A stretch of 64,000 bases of DNA, taken from assembly GCF_018327685.1 (NCBI RefSeq), contig NZ_BNEL01000001.1, positions 1,550,001-1,614,000 on the forward strand. The letters run 5' to 3'. Source of the DNA: Streptomyces sp. TS71-3 (lineage in GTDB: Bacteria > Actinomycetota > Actinomycetes > Streptomycetales > Streptomycetaceae). The notes under the pieces are model-generated. The model had not been told where the DNA came from and did not search any database. It saw nothing but the letters and a program-made list of their open reading frames with translations. Shown in pieces: positions 1 through 8,324 of this stretch. The position numbers and the translations under genes were made by a program. How positions within the stretch are numbered: the first letter of the stretch is position 1; every line of letters begins with the position of its first letter.

Positions 1-34
1 GGCCAGCCGGGTCACCGCAGAACCCCGGCCCGGC

Positions 35-2014
35 CTACCGCGGATCCGCGCGAAGCGCGCCCCCCGCATCCGGGACCACCTGCACCGCCGCACCCCCCGC
101 CCCCGCGGCCACCCCCAACTGCGAGATCGCGTTGAGCAGGTGGAAGGACCCGCCGTGCCCGACCACCTGCCACCGCTGCGTACGGGTACCGTCCTTGCAC
201 GGCTGCTGCGTGACCGCCGCACCCACCTCAAGCGGCGCGCCGAGGTAGTGCTTACCGTCCACGACGTCCAGGCACTCCTGCGTCACGGCACCGTCGCGCA
301 CCGCCCGCACCTCGTAGTAGCCGTCCGCGGTGGCCGTCAGCGCCCAGGCCGCCGCCGGGTCGGAGGCGAACCGCGCTTGCGCCCCGTCCTCCGCCGACGC
401 CGTGGTGAGCCGCTTGTCCGAGCCGCGCAGTGCGAGCGCGTACGTGCCGTGAGCGAGCGGGAGCCGGGTGACGTTCAGCCAGCCCGGGGCATGGCCGATC
501 CCCTGCGCGAGCACGCTGAACCCGGCGTAGTCGGCCGCCGGCTTCGGGCTGCCCCAGGTGGCCTGCGCGACGAAGCGCAGCGGCATGAACGCGTCGTTCT
601 CGACCTCGTTCTCCGTCTCGGCCGCCGCCGAGTCCGGCCACAGCGAGATCTGCGCGCCGGTGACGCCGGGCTGGGGCCCCGCCAGCGTCTCGCCCTCGAA
701 CGACAGCGGCGTCCAGTCGCTCTCGTAGAGCTTCCGGGTGTCCATGTGGAAGCCGCCGCGCACCAGGTAGAGCGAGTAGGCGGAGTTCATCACGGGGTTG
801 CCGGCGGCGAGCAGGGCGGAGGGCTGTGCTCCGGTCTCGGTGAGCCAGTGCTCGATCACCACGTCCTTGTTCACCGGGACGGTGTTCTGCCCGTTCAGGC
901 CGTCGTTCCAGATCCGCAGGGTGCGGCCGCCGGCGCGGACGTGCGCGTCGACGCGGTTGACGAAGTCGACGAAGGCGTCCTGCGGGGTCGCCTTCTCCCC
1001 GTACTTCGCCTTCGCGTAGGCCGCGATCTGCGGATAGTTCGCGAAGTCGGAGCCGAGCATGTACTCGTCGGCGCCCATGTGCCAGTACGGCGTGTCCCAC
1101 ACCGTGAGCGCCTCGTCCACCAGCCTGGTGTAGAAGTCGAAGGCCTCCGGCTGCGTGATGTCCAGCCGGGTGGGGGACTTCGTGCCGGAGGCGTCGGTGA
1201 GCTGGAGTTCGGGGTGGTTCTCCAGGTAGGGGTCTATGTGCCCGGGGGAGTTGATCTCCGGCACCAGCGTGATGTGGTACGTGCGGGCCATGGCGGACAG
1301 CCGCCGCACCTCGTCCTTGGTGTAGTAGCCCCAGAACTTCGTCTTCGGGTCCACGTCGCTGGCGACCTTCGCCTCGATCTGGAGCTGGTTCAGCTTCAGA
1401 TAGGACATGTCGCGCATCAGCCGCTCGAACCAGTCCATCGAGATGTGGATGTAGCACGCGCACACGTCCACGCCCCGTTCGGCGTACTTCGGCACGTCGA
1501 CGGCGGTGCCCTTCGGCAGGCTCCGCCCGCTGCCGAGCATCTGGAGGACCGTACGGGTGCCGTGGTACACGCCGGTCTCGGTGGCCGCGGTGATCCGGAC
1601 CGTGCCGGAGACGTCCAGCGCGTAGCCCTCCGTGCCGAGGTCCCCCCGGGACGGGTCGAGGCGCAGCACCACGTCGCCCGGGTGCTGCCGCGCACCGGTG
1701 GTGACGGGCAGCCGCAGGCCGGTGGCGGTGGCCACGTCGCCGGCGAGCGCGGTCGCGTCGGCGCGCAGCGCCCGGTCGCCGGCGACCACGGCGGAGCGGC
1801 GGCCGAGTTGCAGGCTGCCCTCGCCCGGGGTCCATCGGGTGAGTGCGGGCAGCACCCTGGGGGCGCCCGCCGTGGTTTCGGCTCGTGCGGCGGCCGCGGG
1901 GGCGCCGGGCACCGCGGCGGCCGCGGGCAGGGCCGCCGGAACGAGCAGGGCCAGGGCGGACAGCAGGGGCGCTGCCCATCCCGGTCCCGGTCGCGGTCGG
2001 AAATGACGTGTCAC
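35..2014 (-). CDS. secreted GH20 beta-N-acetylhexosaminidase with C-terminal ricin-type lectin domain
   Basis: The product (about 659 aa) is a family 20 glycoside hydrolase expected to remove terminal GlcNAc or GalNAc from chito-oligomers or glycoprotein glycans outside the cell. The GTG start at 2014 was chosen because GAGGAG lies just upstream and a Sec signal peptide follows directly (charged RHFRPRP, a leucine/alanine core, then ALPAAAA). A GH20 N-terminal alpha/beta domain precedes the TIM barrel. The catalytic Asp-Glu pair is in HMGADEYMLG (D316, E317). A QRW motif near the C-terminus supports a ricin-B-like carbohydrate-binding domain. The gene lies downstream of a SIS-domain gene and an RpiR regulator on the same strand, which suggests joint expression. 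Family and export are clear; exact substrate is inferred. Confidence 0.9.
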   Translation of the reverse strand: MTRHFRPRPGPGWAAPLLSALALLVPAALPAAAAVPGAPAAAARAETTAGAPRVLPALTRWTPGEGSLQLGRRSAVVAGDRALRADATALAGDVATATGLRLPVTTGARQHPGDVVLRLDPSRGDLGTEGYALDVSGTVRITAATETGVYHGTRTVLQMLGSGRSLPKGTAVDVPKYAERGVDVCACYIHISMDWFERLMRDMSYLKLNQLQIEAKVASDVDPKTKFWGYYTKDEVRRLSAMARTYHITLVPEINSPGHIDPYLENHPELQLTDASGTKSPTRLDITQPEAFDFYTRLVDEALTVWDTPYWHMGADEYMLGSDFANYPQIAAYAKAKYGEKATPQDAFVDFVNRVDAHVRAGGRTLRIWNDGLNGQNTVPVNKDVVIEHWLTETGAQPSALLAAGNPVMNSAYSLYLVRGGFHMDTRKLYESDWTPLSFEGETLAGPQPGVTGAQISLWPDSAAAETENEVENDAFMPLRFVAQATWGSPKPAADYAGFSVLAQGIGHAPGWLNVTRLPLAHGTYALALRGSDKRLTTASAEDGAQARFASDPAAAWALTATADGYYEVRAVRDGAVTQECLDVVDGKHYLGAPLEVGAAVTQQPCKDGTRTQRWQVVGHGGSFHLLNAISQLGVAAGAGGAAVQVVPDAGGALRADPR

Positions 2015-2105
2015 GACGTGCTCCTCACACTGTTGGGCCTCGGGTCCTCGGTTCCAGTGGGGGGTTCGGTGCGCGGCGGACCTGCCGGGCCGCCGCGCAC
2101 CGGGC

Positions 2106-2867
2106 TCAGGCGGTGCGCCGGATGCGTCCGGCGTACTCCGCTTCGAGACGGGCGTTGCGCTCGTCGGAGCCGGGCACGTTCGCCGACTGGTAGAGCGGCG
2201 GGGTGACACCGGCCGCGAGCAGCCGGGCCACCGTCTCGGCGACGGTCATCTGGACGAGCACGGCGCCGCTGATGGTGCTGAGCGCGCAGACTCCGGTGCC
2301 GTCCGGGAGCTGGAGGGCGGCGTCGCCGAACGGGGCGCCGTTGTCCAGCACCACGTCCGCCACCTCGAACAGCCGCTGCCCGCTGGGGTGCCGGGCGGTG
2401 ATCCGGGAGGAGTGGGCGACCGACGTCAGCGCGATCACCTTGTGGCCGCGCTCCTTGACGAGCCGGGCCATCTCCACGATGGCGCCGTTGCCGCCCGACT
2501 GGCTGGCGATGATGAAGATGTCTGCGGGGTGGATCTCCGCGAGGTCGAGCACCTTCGCGGCGACCGCGGGGTCCCGCTCGGCGAACGGGTCGAGCGCCTC
2601 CTCGGGGTCCTCGTGGCCGAAGAGCACCCGGTCGCGGATGGAGAGCTGGTTGGTGGGCACCAGACCGCCCGCCCGGCCGGCGACCTCCATGGCGAGCGCC
2701 TGGGAGTGCCCGGTGCCGAAGACCTGGATCACGCCCTTGTCCCGCAGCGCGGCGGCGATCAGGTCCGCGGCCTCGCCGACGCTGTCCCGCGCCCGCTCGA
2801 CCGTGCCCGGCAGCTCCTGCTGGACGGTCTCCCAGTAGGCGGTGCCGGAAATGGTGTCGGAAGTCAT
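2106..2867 (-). CDS. SIS-domain phosphosugar-binding protein
   Basis: The product (253 aa) is a sugar isomerase (SIS) domain protein of the MurQ/GmhA-like group, which binds phosphorylated amino sugars in the cytoplasm. The phosphosugar loop VFGTGHSQALAMEVAGRAGG is near residues 46-65 and a second SIS signature IIASQSGGNGAIVEMA is further in. The ATG at 2867 follows the stop of the upstream RpiR gene by one base (TGAGATG), so translational coupling is likely; an in-frame ATG at 2903 would overlap the regulator. Between an amino-sugar hydrolase and an RpiR regulator it probably processes the imported hexosamine phosphate. MurNAc-6-P etherase activity is not claimed because the protein is shorter than MurQ and its active-site residues were not checked. 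Confidence 0.85.
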   Translation of the reverse strand: MTSDTISGTAYWETVQQELPGTVERARDSVGEAADLIAAALRDKGVIQVFGTGHSQALAMEVAGRAGGLVPTNQLSIRDRVLFGHEDPEEALDPFAERDPAVAAKVLDLAEIHPADIFIIASQSGGNGAIVEMARLVKERGHKVIALTSVAHSSRITARHPSGQRLFEVADVVLDNGAPFGDAALQLPDGTGVCALSTISGAVLVQMTVAETVARLLAAGVTPPLYQSANVPGSDERNARLEAEYAGRIRRTA

Positions 2868-2868
2868 C

Positions 2869-3984
2869 TCAGAGGTGTCCCTCTCCGTGGGTGGTCGGAC
2901 CATGGGTGGTCGGGGGATGGGCGGCCGGGGGGCCGCCTTCGGGGGTACGGGTGCCGGCGGAACCCGGGCCGGGGCCCGGAGCCCCGCCGTCCCCGGGAGC
3001 CGCGCCGGGGCCCTGGGCCGTAGGGCCGCCGTCGCCGCTCCCGTCGCCGGTGCCGCCGGCGGCCTCCGGCTCGCCGCCGCGTCCCGCCCCGCCGCGCTGG
3101 ACGGCCCGCCTCGCGGGGTAGGCCCTGCGGTGCTCGGCGATGGTCGCGGCGGTGGCCTCCAGTGCCTGGGCCGTACGGCCGTAGGTGCGCTGGGCCACGC
3201 CCATGTAGAGCGCGTCGAGCACGATGAGCTGGGAGTGGCGCGCGGCCAGGAAGTCCGGCCGCAGGCTGAGGGAGCGCACGGACGTGGTGAGCACCGTCGC
3301 TGCCGTCCTCGCGAGCGTGGCGCCGGGGGCGTTGGTCAGGGCGATGGTGGTGGCGCCGCGGTCGGCGGCCACCGCGAGCGGCCGGCAGGTCTCGGCCGTC
3401 TCGCCGGTGTGCGAGATGCCGACGGCCACGTCCCCGGGACCGAGCTGGCTCGCGCTGGTGAGCGCCGAGTGCACCTCGGCCCACGCCCACACGGCGCACC
3501 CGATGCGGTGCAGCCGCAACTGGAGCTCGGTGGCGACGATCGCGCTGCCCCCGACGCCGTACAGATCCACGCGGCGGGCCCCGGCGAGCGCGTCGCACGC
3601 GGCCTCAAGTGCGGCGGTGTCCAGGGCGTCCACGGTGTCGTGGATGGCGGCGGCGTCCCGCGCGGCGAGCACGGCGAGGACCCGCTCCGGCGGGTCGGAC
3701 ACGTCGATGTCCTCGCCGAGGTCCGCCTGCCACGCGCCGCCTGCCGCCCGGCCGGACTCCGTGGCCAGCGCGATGCGCAGTTCCGCGTAGCCGTCCAGGC
3801 CGGCCCTGCGGCACACCCGGGTGACGGTCGCGGGCGAGGTGCCCGCGGCCGCGGCCAGCTCCTGGATGGTCATCGCCGCCGCGGCGGCCGGATCGGCGAG
3901 CAGCCGGTCGGCCACCCGGCCCGACGCCCCGCTCAACTCCGGCCGCAGAGCGCGCAGCCGGGGAATCAGCCCTCCCGTGGCCAT
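2869..3984 (-). CDS. MurR/RpiR family transcriptional regulator (HTH plus SIS)
   Basis: The protein (371 aa) has an N-terminal HTH_6 domain, with the recognition region around TIQELAAAAGTSPATVTRVC (residues 39-58), and a central SIS domain (roughly 125-260) that senses a sugar phosphate. RpiR proteins usually repress or activate neighbouring sugar genes. The last ~75 residues form a Gly/Pro/Ala-rich low-complexity tail not expected in the family (usual length about 280-300 aa), perhaps a late extension up to the coupled start of the SIS gene. The ATG at 3984 has AGAGG upstream. A 13-base inverted repeat overlaps its ribosome-binding region, so autoregulation and control of the divergent fucosidase are likely. 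Confidence 0.88.
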   Translation of the reverse strand: MATGGLIPRLRALRPELSGASGRVADRLLADPAAAAAMTIQELAAAAGTSPATVTRVCRRAGLDGYAELRIALATESGRAAGGAWQADLGEDIDVSDPPERVLAVLAARDAAAIHDTVDALDTAALEAACDALAGARRVDLYGVGGSAIVATELQLRLHRIGCAVWAWAEVHSALTSASQLGPGDVAVGISHTGETAETCRPLAVAADRGATTIALTNAPGATLARTAATVLTTSVRSLSLRPDFLAARHSQLIVLDALYMGVAQRTYGRTAQALEATAATIAEHRRAYPARRAVQRGGAGRGGEPEAAGGTGDGSGDGGPTAQGPGAAPGDGGAPGPGPGSAGTRTPEGGPPAAHPPTTHGPTTHGEGHL

Positions 3985-4029
3985 GAAAATAATTACCTCT
4001 TCCTATCGGCCGATGCGGTAACTATTCTC
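3985..4029. promoter_or_regulatory. candidate RpiR operator (imperfect dyad) between regulator and fucosidase
   Basis: GAAAATAATTACC (3985-3997) and GGTAACTATTCTC (4017-4029) are inverted with 11 of 13 matches, and ATCGGCCGAT (4005-4014) is a perfect palindrome between them. This is an AT-rich island in a GC-rich divergent intergenic region and it covers the regulator's Shine-Dalgarno region. Assignment to the adjacent RpiR protein is inferred from position. Confidence 0.5.
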
Positions 4030-4125
4030 AGGCCGCCGGGAGGCCTGTCAAGGCGGTGAGAACGCGGTCGTGGCGACCGGACGCCGGGCCTGCTCCGGCC
4101 AGTGGGAAGGGAGCGAACGCACCCG

Positions 4126-6060
4126 ATGAGACCTCGTCAGCTCTCCGGACGGCGCCGGGGAGGCGGCCGGCACCGCGCGCCGGGCCTACTCCTGGTGGCC
4201 GCGCTCGTGGTCGGCGGCATCCTGCCGGCCGCGGCCGGCGCACCCGTGTCCGCGGCGGCCACAACCGCCGTGTCCGCGGCGGCCACCGCTCAGAAGCCGT
4301 GTTCGGGCCCCGTCCACCCCGCGCCCGTGATGCCCGTCGAGCCCTGCGACACCCCGGACCGGATCCTGGACAAGGCGGCGAACATCGTGCCGCGGGACTC
4401 CCAAGTGGCCTGGCAGCAGCGGAAGGTGATCGCCTTCACCCACTTCGGGATGAACACCTTCACCGACCGCGAGTGGGGCTCGGGCATGGAGGACGAGTCG
4501 CGCTTCGACCCGCCCGCCGCCGACGTGACGCAGTGGATGCGGGCCTACAAGGCGAGCGGTGCCAAGGAGGTCATCTTCACCGCCAAGCACCACGACGGAT
4601 TCGTGCTGTACCCGACGCGGTACAGCGACCACTCGGTGGTGGCGAGCCCCTGGTGGGTACGGACCTCCGGCTGCGCGCAGGCGGATGCGGCCGGCACGGC
4701 ACGGGCCGGCGCCGAACAGCGGCGGGACACCGATCCGTCGGCGTTCTGGCAGGTCCGCGACGCCGGCTGCCGGAACCCGCAGGGGGACATCCTCGGCTCC
4801 TACGTGCGGGCGGCGCGCGCCGCCGGGCTGCGCGTCGGGATCTACCTCTCGCCCACGGACGGCGCCGAACTGCCGCACGCCTGGCACGAGGACACCTACA
4901 TCCCGTCCATCGAGGCCAAGCCGCCGTCCCAGCGCTCCACCGCGGAGGTGGCCACCCTTCAGGACGCGCCCGCGCCGCCCGCGGGCCACGGCAGGTACGG
5001 CAACGACAGCGCGGCCGTGCCGCGCACCATCCCCACCCTCGTCCCGGGCGACGACCGGGCCGCGCGCGTCGCGCACGGCACCCTGCCGACGTTCCACGTC
5101 ACCGAGGACGACTACAACACCTACTACATGAACCAGCTGTACGAGCTGTTCACGCAGTACGGCCCCATCGACGAGCTGTGGCTGGACGGCGCCAACCCGT
5201 GGGCCGGCTCCGGCGTCAGCGAGCCCTACGACTTCACCGCCTGGTTCAAGCTGATCAACACCCTCTCGCCGGACACCGTGGTCTTCGCCGGACCGCAGGG
5301 CACCCGGTGGGTCGGCAACGAGGCGGGCGTGGCCCGCGACACCGAGTGGAGCGTGGTCCCGGCCACCGCCGACCCGTCCACCGCGCACAACGAGGGCCTG
5401 ATCCCGGGCGGCGCCCAGGCCGAGGACATCGGATCGCGGGCCGTGCTCACCGGGCCCGACGTGCGCTACCTCCAGTGGTTCCCGGCCGAGGCGGACTCCT
5501 CGATCAGGCCCGGCTGGTTCTACCACCCCGACGAGTCGCCGCAGCCACCGTCGAAGCTCGTCACCAAGTACCAGCAGTCGGTGGGCCGCAACGCGGTGAT
5601 GCTGCTGAACACGCCGCCCGGCACGGACGGCCGGATCGCCGGCGCGGACGTGGCCTCGCTGACGTCGTTCGGCACGGCGATCCGCGACACCTACCGCACC
5701 AACCTGCTGACCGCGCCCCGCTCGCTCACCGACGACGACCTGCACACGGGCTGGTCGCCGAAGGCCGGGGCCACCACCGGCGCCCTCACCCTGTCCCTGC
5801 CGCACCCGGCCGCCTTCGACCAGATCGCCCTCGGCGAGGACATCACCCGGGGCCAGCACGTCGAGCACTTCACCGTCGACACCTGGCAGAACGGCCAGTG
5901 GACCCGGACGGGCACCGGCACCACCATCGGCCACGAGCGCCTGCTGCTCCTGGACGCCCCGGTGACCACCGCCCGGATCCGCATCACCGTCGACACCGCC
6001 CGCGCCACCCCGCACCTGGCCACCGTCGGCCTCTACCGGACGGCATCCGTGCAGCCGTAG
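4126..6060 (+). CDS. secreted GH29 alpha-L-fucosidase with C-terminal discoidin-like domain
   Basis: The product (644 aa) is a family 29 alpha-L-fucosidase that should release alpha-linked L-fucose from glycans outside the cell. The ATG at 4126 follows GGAAGGGAG and opens a long signal peptide (Arg-rich n-region, then LLLVAALVVGG and Ala-rich c-region). Conserved GH29 blocks are visible: FTHFGMNTFTDREWG, ASGAKEVIFTAKHHDGF, and PIDELWLDGANPW, whose Asp (about D354) is the expected nucleophile. The C-terminal ~130 residues resemble an F5/8 type C beta-sandwich (LTAPRSLTDDDLHTGWSPKA). An in-frame GTG at 4102 would put extra residues before the signal and was not used. It is divergent from the RpiR gene and probably shares its control region. 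Confidence 0.92.
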   Translation: MRPRQLSGRRRGGGRHRAPGLLLVAALVVGGILPAAAGAPVSAAATTAVSAAATAQKPCSGPVHPAPVMPVEPCDTPDRILDKAANIVPRDSQVAWQQRKVIAFTHFGMNTFTDREWGSGMEDESRFDPPAADVTQWMRAYKASGAKEVIFTAKHHDGFVLYPTRYSDHSVVASPWWVRTSGCAQADAAGTARAGAEQRRDTDPSAFWQVRDAGCRNPQGDILGSYVRAARAAGLRVGIYLSPTDGAELPHAWHEDTYIPSIEAKPPSQRSTAEVATLQDAPAPPAGHGRYGNDSAAVPRTIPTLVPGDDRAARVAHGTLPTFHVTEDDYNTYYMNQLYELFTQYGPIDELWLDGANPWAGSGVSEPYDFTAWFKLINTLSPDTVVFAGPQGTRWVGNEAGVARDTEWSVVPATADPSTAHNEGLIPGGAQAEDIGSRAVLTGPDVRYLQWFPAEADSSIRPGWFYHPDESPQPPSKLVTKYQQSVGRNAVMLLNTPPGTDGRIAGADVASLTSFGTAIRDTYRTNLLTAPRSLTDDDLHTGWSPKAGATTGALTLSLPHPAAFDQIALGEDITRGQHVEHFTVDTWQNGQWTRTGTGTTIGHERLLLLDAPVTTARIRITVDTARATPHLATVGLYRTASVQP

Positions 6061-6992
6061 CCCGAGCCCCGAAGCCGTAGTCGCCCACCGGCCCAACGGA
6101 CCCCGGCCCGAACCGGACGCCCTCGCACTCCAGCGAGACCGGCGTCCGGGGCGGGTACGGGGTCTCGTCGTGGTGTGAGGGTCCTGACCACGGGTGTCGC
6201 GGCCTTCCGCAACGAGGGCATGGCGCACGGACGGCAGACCCGGCCGGCGCACGGGGGGCGCCGCGCACGCCGGCCGGGGGCCCATCCCCCCGACCGAGCG
6301 GGGCGATGCCCGCCTGGATCCGGTAAGGCTGCCGCTCGCCATCGCGAGGTGCCCACCGGTCAGGCTCTGCCCACGGCAGGGGAGGCACCCGCGGCCGGGC
6401 CGGTAGCGACACCGCACTCGCGCAGCGCCTCCGGCCACATCCGGCACATCGAATGCGTGGAAGCTACGGCCGCGTTGCCCCGGCGTCAACACTGCGGTGC
6501 ACCGAGCCTGAAAGACGGTGGGAGGTGGGCAGTGGGTGGGCCGGCCACCGGTGAGCCCGGGTCTGGTGACGTGGTCTCGAAAGTTTTAGGTGGTGGGCGG
6601 AGCTACTGAAGCCGTCCTCCGGCACCCAGGTTCTGGCCGAAATCCCTTTACTCGTCTGGCCGCATGGTCATCCACGCGTGATCCGCGAGCGGGGCGTTCC
6701 ATGCCTGACTTCTTGACGGCCTCCGGTCGTAGTGCGATAGTTTCGCTCGAATTTCGAAAGCTCCGGTGTCAGGGTGCCCGTGGCTCGCACCTGCGTCGCG
6801 CGGGGCCGGCCGATCGGGCAGGGCGCGCAGGGCGGGCGGACGGCACAGGGTGCTCCGGCACATGCACACGCACAGGTCGCACGCGCAGGTCACACGTACA
6901 CGCACACGCGCCGGCACAGGTCACGTGCGCACGTGCACGCGCCTGTGCGCGCACGGCCGCACCCCACACACCCGCAGCTGAAAGGGTCCCAG
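6061..6992. other. long intergenic region upstream of esterase; no convincing gene
   Basis: About 930 bases without a supported gene: open frames here lack an RBS and have compositionally random products. It holds CGAAAGTTTTA (6578-6588), CGATAGTTTCG (6735-6745) and CGAATTTCG (6748-6756), and a CA/CG-alternating tract at about 6860-6965. The length and the AT-richer stretch at 6571-6765 suggest the regulatory region of the secreted esterase gene. Confidence 0.6.
6735..6756. promoter_or_regulatory. CGAAANTTTCG-like palindromes upstream of esterase
   Basis: CGATAGTTTCG differs from CGAAAGTTTCG at one base, and CGAATTTCG lies three bases further on; a third, weaker copy (CGAAAGTTTTA) is at 6578-6588. 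From memory, CGAAANTTTCG-type palindromes occur upstream of Streptomyces xylanase-system genes. The link to this esterase is inferred from position and the fact that many acetylxylan esterases belong to this family. Confidence 0.4.
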
Positions 6993-7949
6993 ATGTTCAC
7001 CAGACTCCGCATGACCGCGCTGGCCGCCGTGGCCGCGTCGGTCCTGCTCGCCGCGGGCGCGCTGACGTCCGCCTCCGCCGAGTCCGCCGCCCCGACGGAG
7101 GTGCGGCAGCCCGCGGCGACGCTGACGCAGGTGTCCAACTTCGGGAACAACCCGGGCAACCTGAAGATGTACGAGTACGTGCCGAACTCGGTGAAGTCCA
7201 ACCCGGCGGTCCTGGTGGCCGTGCACTACTGCACCGGAACCGCCCAGGCCTTCTTCTCCGGCACCGAGTTCGCGAGGCTGGCCGACCAGTACGGCTTCAT
7301 CGTCGTCTACCCCGACGCCAACGTCAGCGGCCAGTGCTTCGACGTCTCCACGTCCCAGGCGCTGCGGCACGAGGGGGGCAGCGACCCGAGCAGCATCGCG
7401 TCCATGGTCAGGTACGCGATCCAGCAGCACAGGGCGGACGCGAGCCGGGTCTTCGTCACCGGGGCCTCCTCGGGCGCGATGATGACGGACGTCCTGCTCG
7501 GCGACTACCCCGACCTGTTCAAGGCCGGCTCCGCCTTCATGGGCGTGCCGTTCGGCTGCTTCGCCACCAATGACGGCTCCGGCTGGAACTCCGCCTGCGC
7601 CAACGGCCAGATCACCAAGACCCCCCAGCAGTGGGGAGACCTGGCGCGCGGCGCCTACCCCGGTTACAGCGGCGCCCGGCCGCGGGTGCAGTTGTGGCAC
7701 GGGACCAGCGACACCACGCTGCGCTACCCCAACTTCGGGGAGGAGATCAAGCAGTGGACCAACGTCCTCGGCGTGAGCCAGACCCCGGCCGCCACTGACC
7801 AGCCGCAGTCCGGCTGGACCCGCACCCGCTACGGCAGCAGCTCCGCCCAGGCGCCCGTCGAGGGCATCAGCATCGCGGGCGTCGGCCACTCCCTGCCCAC
7901 CAGCGGCATGGCGGCCCGAGCCCTGACCTTCTTCGGCCTGGCTCCCTGA
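6993..7949 (+). CDS. secreted CE1/PHB-depolymerase-family esterase (probable acetylxylan or feruloyl esterase)
   Basis: The product (318 aa) is an alpha/beta hydrolase of the LpqC/PhbC-depolymerase type, exported by the Sec route (MFTRLRMTALAAVAAS, Ala-rich, cleavage near ASAES). The nucleophile elbow is TGASSGAMM (Ser about 159), the oxyanion region is VAVHYCTGTAQAFF, an Asp is likely in WHGTSDTTLRY, and the His is in GVGHSLPTSG. Family members remove acetyl or feruloyl groups from xylan or act on short polyhydroxyalkanoates. A GAAAGGG Shine-Dalgarno precedes the ATG. No carbohydrate-binding module is present. The upstream palindromes resemble those of xylan genes, which favours acetylxylan esterase but does not prove it. 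Confidence 0.85.
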   Translation: MFTRLRMTALAAVAASVLLAAGALTSASAESAAPTEVRQPAATLTQVSNFGNNPGNLKMYEYVPNSVKSNPAVLVAVHYCTGTAQAFFSGTEFARLADQYGFIVVYPDANVSGQCFDVSTSQALRHEGGSDPSSIASMVRYAIQQHRADASRVFVTGASSGAMMTDVLLGDYPDLFKAGSAFMGVPFGCFATNDGSGWNSACANGQITKTPQQWGDLARGAYPGYSGARPRVQLWHGTSDTTLRYPNFGEEIKQWTNVLGVSQTPAATDQPQSGWTRTRYGSSSAQAPVEGISIAGVGHSLPTSGMAARALTFFGLAP

Positions 7950-8017
7950 CCTTCCGGTTCACCCTTCGGTTCCGCCTTCCGGTCCCACGTGAGGGCGCGG
8001 GCTTCGATCCATCCCGA

Positions 8018-8053
8018 GGGCGCGGGTACGGCCACCCGGCCGTACCCGCGCCC
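8018..8053 (+). terminator. strong hairpin terminator after esterase gene
   Basis: Perfect 16-base inverted repeat GGGCGCGGGTACGGCC / GGCCGTACCCGCGCCC with an ACCC loop, 68 bases after the esterase stop. There is no long T-run, as is usual in Streptomyces. Confidence 0.8.
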
Positions 8054-8187
8054 TTCGCATGTCCGCGGTCGGCACCAGGGCAGGCGGCCGGAAATTCCCT
8101 GACGAGCCGTGGCCCTCGTGTGCCACGCCTGCGCCGGGTGAGCGGTGCCGGGGTGTGTGGGGTTTCAGGAAAGGTTCGTCGGCAGGG

Positions 8188-8217
8188 TTGACGCCACCTT
8201 TGGTCTAGTCCAAATAT
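8188..8217 (+). promoter_or_regulatory. chitinase promoter with DasR-responsive element (dre)
   Basis: TGGTCTAGTCCA (8201-8212) matches the DasR/chitinase operator TGGTCTAGACCA at 11 of 12 positions. A TTGACG -35-like hexamer is at 8188-8193, and AT-rich bases near 8211-8217 could serve as the -10. The operator would lie within the promoter, as in known dasR-controlled chitinase genes, so GlcNAc-dependent control is expected. Confidence 0.8.
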
Positions 8218-8324
8218 GTACGTCACGTCCGCCGGTCCGGTGCCCCACACGGCTTCGCGCGAAGCCCGACATCCGCCGGAGCGGAGGGCCTCCCCCCACG
8301 CTGTCACGGAAGGACTTCACGACT

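Noticed and set aside
1..34. Gene fragment at the window start
   Set aside because: Only 34 bases precede the hexosaminidase stop and no frame could be assigned.
4186..6492. 768-codon minus-strand open frame opposite the fucosidase
   Set aside because: The plus strand encodes a complete GH29 enzyme with catalytic motifs. The antisense product has none.
6175..6609. 144-codon frame in the gap before the esterase
   Set aside because: No RBS, no domain, and Arg/Gly/Ala-rich composition as expected for random GC-rich sequence.
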